DNA of 13,591 nucleotides, from NCBI GenBank assembly GCA_045605025.1, contig JAZUPE010000047.1:1-13591 (forward strand), given 5' to 3'. Below are positions 1 to 6,353 of the stretch, in pieces. Position numbers and translations under genes: made by a program. Source of the stretch: SIG598 sp045605025 (GTDB taxonomy: Bacteria > Bacillota > Clostridia > Oscillospirales > Acutalibacteraceae). Under the pieces are notes generated by a model. It had not been told where the DNA came from and did not search any database. It worked only from the letters and a program-made list of their open reading frames with translations. The number at the start of each line of letters is the position of its first letter. Positions within the stretch are counted from its first letter, which is position 1.

Positions 1-33
1 CATCTATTTCTACAATCACCAGCGCATCCAGTT

Positions 34-71
34 AAAAACCGGAGTGGCGCCGATCACTCTGCGCCACTCCG
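34..71 (-). terminator. Intrinsic terminator of the leftward membrane-protein gene
   Basis: An 11-bp perfect stem (CGGAGTGGCGC at 40-50 with GCGCCACTCCG at 61-71) closes a 10-nt loop. Read on the minus strand it is followed by CC-complement and then five T (A5 at 34-38), so it points leftward. No such T run follows it on the plus strand. It lies about 110 nt past the stop of the gene ending at 179. Confidence 0.8.
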
Positions 72-178
72 CTTAAACATCCTATATTTCCTTCATTAAG
101 GGGCTTTTTTGTGCTGTCCGCACAATCTGGGGCAATCCAGAGTTTTTCTGCATCGGGGGATTGAATTATTACCGCAGA

Positions 179-1093
179 TTATTCAGCGCTTTCCGCTCTG
201 CCAAGTTCGGGATGATCGGCGAGAATGCGTCCCATCAGTTCCCTTGAGGCATCGTGGCGGGCAACCATTTTCTCGTCGTCAAGGAATCGTTCAGGCACAC
301 TGACCAGTGTAAGGAACAGCTCATCGTAATCGTTTGCGTTTTCTCCAAGGGCAGCAGTGACAAAATCGGAATCCTTCAAGGAAATGAGCACCGGATAGTC
401 CTCATAGGCTTCAAAAATATCCTCACCCACGTTCTCGACGATGAATTTGTAGTGATCTTTATCCACCACCACAAGGAAGGAGTTGAATTCTCCGCCGAAT
501 TCCGATTCGATGAACATATACGCAACGATTGATTCGTAGGGATCGGAGTTGCCGTTGCGGTTGTAGGTGCCGATGTTGATCTTGATTTCCTCGTTACCGT
601 CAACATCTACCGCATATTTCATGAGCTGTTCATCGATCTCCGCGACAGAGAAGGCTCCCATGCTGATGTTTGAATATATATTGAAATAATAATCATACTT
701 GGTGGGAATGGACTGAATAATGATGATAACCAGCATCACGATGGACACAACAGCGACTATCAATTCAGTTTTATGATGGTACAGGAAATTATCGACTGCT
801 TCCTTTCCCTTCAGCTTCGGACGCTGATATCGCTCATACTGCTCAATCCCTTCTTTAGCTGCGACAACATCGCTCATGGTGTTGCGGACCGAGTAGTCAA
901 TATCCTCCACGTCGTAGTCGTCCGGAATCAGAACAGGCATTTCCTCATCTTCCGGCACATCGCTTCCGGTCTGTACGGCAGCTGAGTTCTCAACCTCAGC
1001 GGTGACGGCTTCCTCCGAAAGCACAGCACTCTCCGCGTCGTTTTCCCGCATCTCCGGAGAAGATGAATTCAGATTGATTTTGTTGGGATCCAT
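179..1093 (-). CDS. Single-pass membrane protein of unknown function
   Basis: The protein has 304 residues and I do not recognise a named family. Residues 1-105 are hydrophilic and strongly acidic, rich in Glu, Asp and Ser, with no signal peptide. One hydrophobic segment at about 110-130 (a run of Val/Ile ending IQSIP) follows a basic patch (K93-K97, H106-K108), which predicts the N-terminus inside and the C-terminal 170 residues outside. The outer part contains a stretch around 142-176 (FSVAEIDEQLMKYAVDVDG, then KINIGTYN) that resembles outer domains of other clostridial membrane proteins; that comparison is from memory. The ATG at 1093 has GGGAGG 11 nt upstream. The gene has its own consensus promoter (1182-1210) and a terminator, so it is probably monocistronic. 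Function unknown. Confidence 0.85.
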   Translation of the reverse strand: MDPNKINLNSSSPEMRENDAESAVLSEEAVTAEVENSAAVQTGSDVPEDEEMPVLIPDDYDVEDIDYSVRNTMSDVVAAKEGIEQYERYQRPKLKGKEAVDNFLYHHKTELIVAVVSIVMLVIIIIQSIPTKYDYYFNIYSNISMGAFSVAEIDEQLMKYAVDVDGNEEIKINIGTYNRNGNSDPYESIVAYMFIESEFGGEFNSFLVVVDKDHYKFIVENVGEDIFEAYEDYPVLISLKDSDFVTAALGENANDYDELFLTLVSVPERFLDDEKMVARHDASRELMGRILADHPELGRAESAE

Positions 1094-1181
1094 TATGGCG
1101 TTATCCTCCCGTCAGGTTTAAATATTCATCTGTTCTGACGCCGCAATTCCGGCTTCAGACAGTTCATGTTTGATTACCATA

Positions 1182-1210
1182 ATTATAGGCTTACTGCCGC
1201 ACAGTGTCAA
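1182..1210 (-). promoter_or_regulatory. Consensus sigma-A promoter for the membrane-protein gene
   Basis: On the minus strand TTGACA (1205-1210) and TATAAT (1182-1187) are both perfect, with a 17-nt spacer. The predicted start is near 1175, giving a leader of about 80 nt. It lies just downstream of the stop of the 154-residue gene, so the membrane protein can be expressed independently of that gene. Confidence 0.85.
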
Positions 1211-1244
1211 GTGAGGTGTTTGTGCCCAGATCCCGCAGAAGGAA

Positions 1245-1709
1245 TCAGCCTTCTGCCGTTATGCCGCCGAACCATTGACTCTGATCCCTCCGTGGGGTTA
1301 CTCTTATGGTGGTTTGCAGACTTTGAATCTCCCGTTCGTCCACCCTGAGTCCGCGTTCCATTGCCAGAAGCAAACGCAGCCGACGCAGTATTCTGTATAC
1401 CGTTGATTCGCTTATGCACAGCTCGGTAGAGGCAAAGCGAACCCTGTCGGTAATGGCTCCGCGGACGGCGCTGTGACGCGGATTGGAGAAATAAACGATA
1501 TCAAGGCACCGCTTCCAGATATCAGCATCCTGTTCGTAATCAATACGCTCCAGAACCCTGACCACCGCCTCGAGATCGGCCATTCCTCCGCGGTAATTTG
1601 CGGACTGGGCACTGCGCAGACGGCGCAGTTCTCCTGCGTCCGGCTTGCCGCACAGAGCATAATATCGATAGGCTTCGGCAACATAATCACGATAATTATC
1701 TTTGTACAT
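1245..1709 (-). CDS. Helix-turn-helix protein, sigma-region-4/ArpU-like, unknown target
   Basis: The protein has 154 residues. The N-terminus (YRDYVAEAYRYYALCGKP) and a C-terminal helix-turn-helix around residues 88-118 (VRFASTELCISESTVYRILRRLRLL) resemble small sigma-70-region-4-like or phage ArpU/RinA-type transcription regulators: a Ser/Thr-initiated recognition helix followed by a basic Arg-rich helix. The family placement is inference. The start at 1709 is preceded by GGTGG with only 3 nt of spacing, a mediocre ribosome site. It is the second frame after the leader ORF at 1729-1857 and lies downstream of an internal terminator (1753-1780), so its expression should depend on read-through. 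No phage genes accompany it. It may regulate its own locus or the membrane protein downstream; nothing in the sequence shows which. Confidence 0.7.
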   Translation of the reverse strand: MYKDNYRDYVAEAYRYYALCGKPDAGELRRLRSAQSANYRGGMADLEAVVRVLERIDYEQDADIWKRCLDIVYFSNPRHSAVRGAITDRVRFASTELCISESTVYRILRRLRLLLAMERGLRVDEREIQSLQTTIRVTPRRDQSQWFGGITAEG

Positions 1710-1728
1710 CTTCCACCGCCCCCTGCAT

Positions 1729-1857
1729 TTACGCTCTCAGCATTTCCGGAATAAAAAAAGCAGGAAGACATTTTCTTCCTCTACAGCGCTCTCTCCCCGT
1801 TCCGCCGCGCGCTGAATCCGCGCCTCCGTTCTGAAGCCGTGAGCATTCAATTCCCAT
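1729..1857 (-). CDS. 42-codon leader ORF with strong ribosome site
   Basis: A short frame (MGIECSRLQNGG... to MLRA, stop TAA at 1729-1731) starts at ATG 1857 with AAAGGAGG placed 6 nt upstream, the best ribosome site in this region. The product is basic, with Cys at 5, 25 and 30, and resembles nothing I know. The frame begins about 55 nt after the predicted transcription start (near 1911) and ends 19 nt before the 154-residue gene. An intrinsic terminator lies inside its coding sequence at 1753-1780, so a terminated transcript would lack the stop codon. That makes a regulatory leader peptide or a spurious frame on a small RNA as likely as a functional peptide. Confidence 0.45.
   Translation of the reverse strand: MGIECSRLQNGGADSARGGTGRERCRGRKCLPAFFIPEMLRA
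1753..1780 (-). terminator. Intrinsic terminator inside the leader (attenuator candidate)
   Basis: On the minus strand AGGAAGA (1774-1780) pairs perfectly with TCTTCCT (1762-1768) over a 5-nt loop. GC and seven T (A7 at 1753-1759) follow. The stem is short (7 bp, 3 GC), so termination may be partial. It lies between the promoter at 1918-1946 and the 154-residue gene, which is the position of an attenuator; no other minus-strand gene upstream could need it. Confidence 0.6.
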
Positions 1858-1897
1858 TTGTTTCCTCCTTTGAAATAAAGTATCATTTTATCTTGTT

Positions 1898-1911
1898 AGA
1901 ACGTTTGTTCT
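1898..1911. promoter_or_regulatory. LexA-like operator palindrome at the leftward start site
   Basis: AGAAC-GTTT-GTTCT is a palindrome with intact arms. Its core GAAC-N4-GTTC matches the core of the Gram-positive LexA (DinR) box. It begins 6 nt past the -10 of the leftward promoter, so it covers the predicted start site, a classic repressor position. The cognate protein could be the genome's LexA or the S24 regulator encoded next door; the sequence does not decide. Confidence 0.6.
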
Positions 1912-1917
1912 GTCGTA

Positions 1918-1946
1918 AATATATCACATCACCGATGTTTTGTCAA
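1918..1946 (-). promoter_or_regulatory. Leftward sigma-A promoter of the divergent region
   Basis: TTGACA (1941-1946) and TATATT (1918-1923) on the minus strand are separated by 17 nt. The predicted start near 1911 falls in the GAAC-N4-GTTC palindrome. The transcript runs through the 42-codon ORF and its internal terminator toward the 154-residue gene. A perfect 10-nt palindrome, GCAAATTTGC (1949-1958), lies immediately upstream of the -35. Confidence 0.75.
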
Positions 1947-1986
1947 GGGCAAATTTGCAAAAGAGAACAATTTCAGTAAAATACGG

Positions 1987-2015
1987 TTGATAAATGCAAA
2001 CTTTTGTTGTATAAT
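1987..2015 (+). promoter_or_regulatory. Rightward sigma-A promoter for the S24 regulator
   Basis: TTGATA (1987-1992) and TATAAT (2010-2015) are separated by 17 nt, with a start expected near 2022. The spacer holds AAAC-TTTT-GTTG (1998-2009), a degenerate version of the GAAC-N4-GTTC palindrome (six of eight arm bases match). This is a possible autoregulatory site. Confidence 0.75.
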
Positions 2016-2091
2016 GTTCGCGTAATGATATTGAATCCGGTTGCAAATATATGAAATAACCGGCATACGGTGAGAAAAGGCGGGATTGTTT

Positions 2092-2703
2092 GTGAAAGAT
2101 ACTTTTTTTGCTCAGCGGCTGAAGCAGGCGTTGGATGACGCAGATATGAAGGCTGCGGATCTGTGCCGCGTCTGCGACATACAGAAATCGACCATGTCCC
2201 AGTATCTGAGCGGGAAATACATCGCCAAATACGACCGGATTGTTGCCATGTCACGTGCACTGGGCTGCAGTCCGGACTGGCTTGCCGGCAAGGACGTACC
2301 CATGACCCCGGCTCTTGCGGACGGTGGAGTGATGGGGCTGGTGCCCGTGCTGCTTCCCGACGCGTCAAACCTGCGTTCACCTGATCTCACGACAGATTAC
2401 GAGCCTGCCGAACTGCGTTACTGCGACGGACATCACTATTTTCTGATCGCAAACGATGACAGCATGGATCCCGTCATCATGGAAGGAGACCGCGTGCTGT
2501 TTGCTGTTCAGGATTCAGTCGACAACGGGCAGACAGGAATCTTCCTTCTCCCTGACCGTCAGGTAATGATCAGGTTTCTGCAGAGCTCCTCAGACGGAGA
2601 GCGTCTGGTAAGTGCCAACCGGTATTTTCCTCCGCTGTCCATCACCGGACGCAGCGACGTGAAAGTCATCGGTCGTGTGGTTCGCAGCACACGATACTGG
2701 TAA
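2092..2703 (+). CDS. XRE-family regulator with S24 (LexA/CI-like) C-terminal domain
   Basis: GTG start, 203 residues; GTG 2092 is chosen because AAGGCGGG lies 7 nt upstream, whereas the in-frame TTG at 2086 would sit on the ribosome site. Residues 1-68 are a Cro/CI-type helix-turn-helix (AADLCRVCDIQKSTMSQYLSGK) ending in the usual CSPDWLAG. Residues 85-203 are an S24 fold: VPVL strand, NDDSMDPVIMEGDRVLF with the nucleophile-position Ser124, and GQTGIFLLPDRQVMIRFL. In LexA/CI the position corresponding to R161 is the catalytic lysine, and the Ala-Gly cleavage site after the VPVL strand is here LPDASN. Autocleavage is therefore doubtful. It probably represses its own promoter and the divergent leftward one, and is followed 26 nt later by a HAD phosphatase gene. 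Confidence 0.88.
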   Translation: MKDTFFAQRLKQALDDADMKAADLCRVCDIQKSTMSQYLSGKYIAKYDRIVAMSRALGCSPDWLAGKDVPMTPALADGGVMGLVPVLLPDASNLRSPDLTTDYEPAELRYCDGHHYFLIANDDSMDPVIMEGDRVLFAVQDSVDNGQTGIFLLPDRQVMIRFLQSSSDGERLVSANRYFPPLSITGRSDVKVIGRVVRSTRYW

Positions 2704-2729
2704 TCAATTTTTGTATTCCGAGGTGTGAT

Positions 2730-3416
2730 ATGTCTCTTGTTGTTTTTGATCTTGACGGAACTCTGGCACCGGTCGGTCTGCCTATTCCCGAAGATATCGC
2801 TGACGGAATGAGAGCGTTGGAGAATGCCGGTCATCAGATAGCCGTGTGCTCCGGCAAACCACTTGCCTATCTGTGCGGCATGCTGCGCCAGACGGGACTG
2901 CGCAAGCCTGCCATGGCGGGAGAAAACGGCGCGGCCGTTCAGCTGGGGGTTGATCTGCCACCCGTTCTGCACAGCTTACTTCCATATCCGGAAAGCGCGC
3001 GGCTATCGCTGGCAGGGCTGCGCGGTATGATCGACCGGTATTTCGGAGGTAAGGTGTGGTATCAGCCCAACGAACATATGCTTACCTGTTTCCCGCACAG
3101 CGACGACCTGTTCGACCCAATCGAAAAACTGATTTCCGATGCCGGAGCAGCTGAAGCTGGACTGGTGGTTTACCGTCACTGCGACTGCTTCGACATAATC
3201 CCCGCCGGAGTGGACAAAGGTGCAGGACTGCACGAATTGTGCCGGCTCCTTAGTTTCTCGATTGATGATACCATTGCGATCGGCGACCACGACAACGACA
3301 TTCCCATGTTCGAGGCAGCGGCACTTTCGATCGGCATCGGCAAATCCGCCCCGGCGCAGGCTGATCTTCGCTTTGACCGTGCGGATCAGGCAGTTGCGTT
3401 CATTCTGAAGAAATAA
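2730..3416 (+). CDS. HAD-superfamily (Cof/HAD-IIB type) phosphatase
   Basis: The protein has 228 residues and all four HAD motifs: motif I FDLDGT with nucleophile Asp7 and acid/base Asp9, motif II around Ser41 (CSGKP), Lys163 (VDKGAGL), and motif IV GDHDND with Asp186 and Asp190 for Mg2+. The MAGENGA segment at 62-68 and the cap domain between motifs II and III are typical of the Cof/sugar-phosphatase branch (HAD-IIB), cytoplasmic enzymes that dephosphorylate sugar phosphates and related metabolites. The substrate cannot be read from the sequence. At 228 residues it is somewhat shorter than typical Cof members (about 260-290). GAGGTG precedes the ATG. It probably shares the S24 regulator's transcript, though no functional link between them is evident. 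Confidence 0.9.
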   Translation: MSLVVFDLDGTLAPVGLPIPEDIADGMRALENAGHQIAVCSGKPLAYLCGMLRQTGLRKPAMAGENGAAVQLGVDLPPVLHSLLPYPESARLSLAGLRGMIDRYFGGKVWYQPNEHMLTCFPHSDDLFDPIEKLISDAGAAEAGLVVYRHCDCFDIIPAGVDKGAGLHELCRLLSFSIDDTIAIGDHDNDIPMFEAAALSIGIGKSAPAQADLRFDRADQAVAFILKK

Positions 3417-3424
3417 ACTTTCAC

Positions 3425-3460
3425 CGCCCACGGCAGCCTCACGCTCCGCGGGCGTTTTTT
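3425..3460 (+). terminator. Intrinsic terminator after the HAD gene
   Basis: CGCCCACGG (3425-3433) pairs with CCGCGGGCG (3446-3454), nine positions with one A-C mismatch, 12-nt loop, followed by six T. A weaker second stem (GCAAC 3466-3470 with GTTGC 3479-3483, then GC and six T) may serve as a backup. Confidence 0.85.
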
Positions 3461-3539
3461 CTATAGCAACGGGGTTCTGTTGCGCTTTTTTCCTTTCTGC
3501 GCTGTCTGGGCCTGTTTTCCCCATAAATCGCAACGAAAT

Positions 3540-3556
3540 TGTAAACGCAGTGTAAA
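3540..3556 (+). promoter_or_regulatory. Candidate WalR (YycF) binding site
   Basis: TGTAAA-CGCAG-TGTAAA is two perfect direct hexamers with a 5-nt spacer. It matches the published Firmicutes WalR consensus TGTWAH-N5-TGTWAH with no mismatch. It lies 37 nt upstream of the -35 of the lysozyme promoter, in front of a secreted cell-wall hydrolase, the typical target class of the WalK-WalR system. A TATAAT at 3566-3571 lies just downstream but has no good -35. Confidence 0.55.
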
Positions 3557-3593
3557 TTCGCATTATATAATGTCCCCCGTCAAGCAGAAATGG

Positions 3594-3623
3594 TTGACAG
3601 CCGCTTCTTGTTTACTGTATAAT
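3594..3623 (+). promoter_or_regulatory. Promoter for the SH3b-lysozyme gene
   Basis: TTGACA (3594-3599) and TATAAT (3618-3623) are both perfect, 18-nt spacer. The start is expected near 3630, giving a leader of about 113 nt. I see no known riboswitch in the leader; it has only weak local pairing (TCAGA/TCTGA near 3694-3719). The ribosome site AAAGGA lies about 10 nt before the ATG at 3743. Confidence 0.85.
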
Positions 3624-3742
3624 TATTTCTGTGAAAATAGGGGCTAATGGGTGTATTGTATCCATCTGCCACTTTTTTCAAAACAGAAAATTCAGATCAT
3701 TGCAGGAATTCAATTCTGATTCCCTGAAAGGATACACAAGAT

Positions 3743-6229
3743 ATGAGACTGGCAAAAAGGCTTCTTGCCTTCATCATAATGCTGGCGGTTCTGGTTACTT
3801 CCGTGCCACTGCATGGCTTCGGCTCCATGACCGCATACGCCGCAGAAACCACCCGTCTGACCGTCACCGGCGACATTGTCAATATCCGCAAGGGCGCGGG
3901 CACTTCATATGCAAAGGTTACCACCGTTACCCGCAGCACCGTGCTGACATCGCTGGGCACTTCCAAGGATTCTTCCGGTACCGTCTGGTACAAAGTCAAC
4001 GTCAACGGTTCCACCGGATATATTGTCAGCACTTTTGTCTCCGCGTCCACCACCTCCAGTGCAGACAAAACTCTTGAGGTTACCGGAACCACCGTTTACG
4101 TCCGCAAGGGCGCGGGCACCTCTTACGGATATATCACTACCGTCAAGAAGGGTGCCAAATATTCCGTGCTCGGCAGCGCCAAGGACTCTTCCGGTAAGGT
4201 GTGGTACAAAATCAGCATCAATAACACCACTGGATACATAATCAGTACTTACGTCAAGGTTTCCGGAAACGAAACCGCATCCACCACCAAGCCTACCTCA
4301 CCCTCATCTACTGCTGCGCCGAAACAGAAGCTGACCGTCACCGGCGACATAGTCAACATCCGTAAGGGCGCGGGAACTTCCAACCCGAAGGTGACCACCG
4401 TCAAGCGCAACGCGACCTTTGACGTTCTGGGCAGTTCGAAGGACTCTTCCGGAACCGTATGGTACAAAATAAATGTTAACGGCACTACCGGTTACATTGT
4501 GAGTACTTACGCCAAAGTAACAAACGTCACCACAACAACGGCTGCCACCACTACAACAACCACAACAACAACCGGATCAACCACCACTTCCTCCCTGCTT
4601 ATCACTGTTCCCGCCAGTTCAGGAACTACTACAACAACCACTACTACCTCAACCACCACAAGAACCTCTGTTGCTACTGGTTCCACCATCGCTCCCAACG
4701 TTGCACTGATGATTACTGCCGGTAACGTCGACGTCCGTTCCGGTGCAGGCGACAGCTATTCACTGATGAGCACACTCAAGAGCGGTCAGGAAGTTGTCAT
4801 TCTCAGTAATCGCACCGACTCCAGCGGCAATCTGTGGTACAGAATCCGTTTCGGCATGTTCAGCGGATACGTCAAGGCAAGTGTTCTGGACGCCGCTACT
4901 GCTACCACTGTGACTACCACTTCTACTGCCGCATCAACAACGGCAAACACTCAGAACGGTACTACCGCTACCACAGATCTTTTCATTCCCCCGAGAGGAA
5001 CTACTACCACTACTACGCAGCTGTTTATCCCGCCTGCAGGAACAACTGCCACTCAGTCTGACCTCATTATTACCACCACAAACGATATCTCCGAAAATAT
5101 CACTACTACAGCAAAAGACACCGACACAAGAAATGTCCAGTACGGCACAGTCAAGTGCGACACCAAACTCAATGTTCGATCCGGTGCAGGCACAGGCTAC
5201 GGTATTCTGGGCACTCTCAAAAACGGAACTCAGGTCGTTATCGCCGAAACCAAAGGAAATTGGTACAAGATCGAATACGGCAGTGGATATGGCTATGTTA
5301 TGAGCGAGTTTGTCACCAATGTCAAGATCGGTACCATTACCATCTCCCTGAGCTTTGCGCGTCCATATTATTACGTCGAACTCGGTTCTACTGTTAACGT
5401 ATCCATTAATCTCCCCGGATACACCGTAACTTACACTTCCAAGGACAGTTCGGCCGCTCCTGTAACTGCAAAGGGTGTTGTCACCGGCAAGAAGCCCGGC
5501 CTGTACACCATAACGGCGAAAGCCGGTTCCGCCAGCGCAACCACCGAAGTAGTTGTGCTTAAGGCCAAGAATTCCGGCGTATCCCCCATGACTATCAGCG
5601 AAGCCGGCACCAGATTCATTGCTGAATGGGAGGGCGGCGGCACTCCGCTGGGCGAAGTACTTGTGTTCTATCCCTATCAGGATGTGTCCGGCTACTGGAC
5701 CGTTGGTTACGGTCACGCTGTAACTTCCACCGAAAGCAAACAGTGGACACGTGAACAGGCGGTTGAACATTTCAATAAAGAAATCACCGATCTGCTTGGC
5801 GAAGGTCACGAGATCACCGAGGATAAACCCTATCTGACCGCAGAAGAAGCCGCTGCACTCCTTAATGCCGACCTCAATGACGGACCTTACGTCAAGGCGG
5901 TCAGCGACTGGGCCGTGCGAAACGGCGTCGTACTTTCTCAGAACCAGTTCGATGCTCTGGTAAGCTTCTGCTACAACCTCGGTCCCGCATACTGGACCAG
6001 CGATACCTATTATTTCTACCTCAAGTCAGCAATTATCGCTTACAGAAACGGTAATGACGCTGTCCCCGAACAGGTTATCGAAGGCTTTACCCGCTACATC
6101 AAGTCCGGCGGCGTTAACCTGAAGGGTCTGTGGTGGAGACGCCGCAATGAGGCCGAAATGTTCCTCAAGGGCGATTATGCAATCGACCGTGAGAACAAGT
6201 TCACGCTGCCCAATATCACATGGGGTTGA
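3743..6229 (+). CDS. Secreted cell-wall hydrolase: five SH3b domains, Ig-like domain, GH24 lysozyme
   Basis: The protein has 828 residues. A signal peptide (MRLAKRLL, hydrophobic core 8-20) has a likely cut after AYA (residue 33). Bacterial SH3 domains at about 39-99, 111-173, 197-259, 320-383 and 466-527 each carry the N(V/I)R-x-GAG motif. Thr-rich linkers lie at 261-318 and 384-463; a Big/Ig-like domain is at about 528-608. The C-terminal domain (612-810) is a GH24 phage-type lysozyme with the E-D-T triad Glu630, Asp647, Thr653 (YQDVSGYWTVGYGH), plus QFDALVSFCYNLG and GLWWRRRNEAEMF. Relative to T4 lysozyme (E11-D20-T26) the Glu-Asp spacing is 8 residues longer, while Asp-Thr spacing is the same. 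It should cleave peptidoglycan outside the cell, with the SH3b domains anchoring it to the wall. No LPXTG or membrane anchor is seen. Confidence 0.95.
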   Translation: MRLAKRLLAFIIMLAVLVTSVPLHGFGSMTAYAAETTRLTVTGDIVNIRKGAGTSYAKVTTVTRSTVLTSLGTSKDSSGTVWYKVNVNGSTGYIVSTFVSASTTSSADKTLEVTGTTVYVRKGAGTSYGYITTVKKGAKYSVLGSAKDSSGKVWYKISINNTTGYIISTYVKVSGNETASTTKPTSPSSTAAPKQKLTVTGDIVNIRKGAGTSNPKVTTVKRNATFDVLGSSKDSSGTVWYKINVNGTTGYIVSTYAKVTNVTTTTAATTTTTTTTTGSTTTSSLLITVPASSGTTTTTTTTSTTTRTSVATGSTIAPNVALMITAGNVDVRSGAGDSYSLMSTLKSGQEVVILSNRTDSSGNLWYRIRFGMFSGYVKASVLDAATATTVTTTSTAASTTANTQNGTTATTDLFIPPRGTTTTTTQLFIPPAGTTATQSDLIITTTNDISENITTTAKDTDTRNVQYGTVKCDTKLNVRSGAGTGYGILGTLKNGTQVVIAETKGNWYKIEYGSGYGYVMSEFVTNVKIGTITISLSFARPYYYVELGSTVNVSINLPGYTVTYTSKDSSAAPVTAKGVVTGKKPGLYTITAKAGSASATTEVVVLKAKNSGVSPMTISEAGTRFIAEWEGGGTPLGEVLVFYPYQDVSGYWTVGYGHAVTSTESKQWTREQAVEHFNKEITDLLGEGHEITEDKPYLTAEEAAALLNADLNDGPYVKAVSDWAVRNGVVLSQNQFDALVSFCYNLGPAYWTSDTYYFYLKSAIIAYRNGNDAVPEQVIEGFTRYIKSGGVNLKGLWWRRRNEAEMFLKGDYAIDRENKFTLPNITWG
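3857..4519 (+). repeat. Three tandem SH3b coding repeats
   Basis: Coding repeats start at 3857, 4073 and 4331 (about 180-190 nt each). Copies 1 and 3 open with almost identical DNA (CTGACCGTCACCGGCGACAT in both), differing mainly at synonymous sites, while copy 2 and the two distal SH3b domains are more diverged. This suggests a fairly recent internal duplication of copy 1 or 3. Confidence 0.8.
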
Positions 6230-6263
6230 TTTTGATCTCATAACCAAATAACACAACTTCTCC

Positions 6264-6306
6264 CCCGCAGGGCGCACCGCCATGGAACGCCCTGCGGGTG
6301 AATTTT
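6264..6306 (+). terminator. Terminator-like hairpin after the lysozyme gene
   Basis: An 11-bp perfect stem (CCCGCAGGGCG at 6264-6274 with CGCCCTGCGGG at 6288-6298), 13-nt loop, then TGAATTTT. The stem is strong but the T tract is interrupted, so some read-through into hisH is possible. I see no convincing separate promoter for hisH between here and 6354. Confidence 0.65.
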
Positions 6307-6353
6307 CACTATCCGGTCACATAAACACTATCAGGAAAGGTGCTTTGTTTGCT

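Noticed and set aside
3566..3571. TATAAT as a second lysozyme promoter
   Set aside because: No acceptable -35 at 16-19 nt; the better promoter is at 3594-3623. It is kept only as a possibility if WalR substitutes for the -35.
3624..3742. Riboswitch (for example c-di-AMP type) in the lysozyme leader
   Set aside because: The leader is only about 113 nt, has weak pairing, and shows none of the conserved segments I know from such riboswitches.
4934..5809. Long leftward open frame inside the lysozyme gene
   Set aside because: It is opposite a protein with clear domains; the lack of stops follows from Thr/Gly-rich codon use on the coding strand, and it has no ribosome site or recognisable product.
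6282..6353. Upstream extension of HisH
   Set aside because: It would start inside the terminator hairpin after the lysozyme gene and adds residues absent from HisH proteins.
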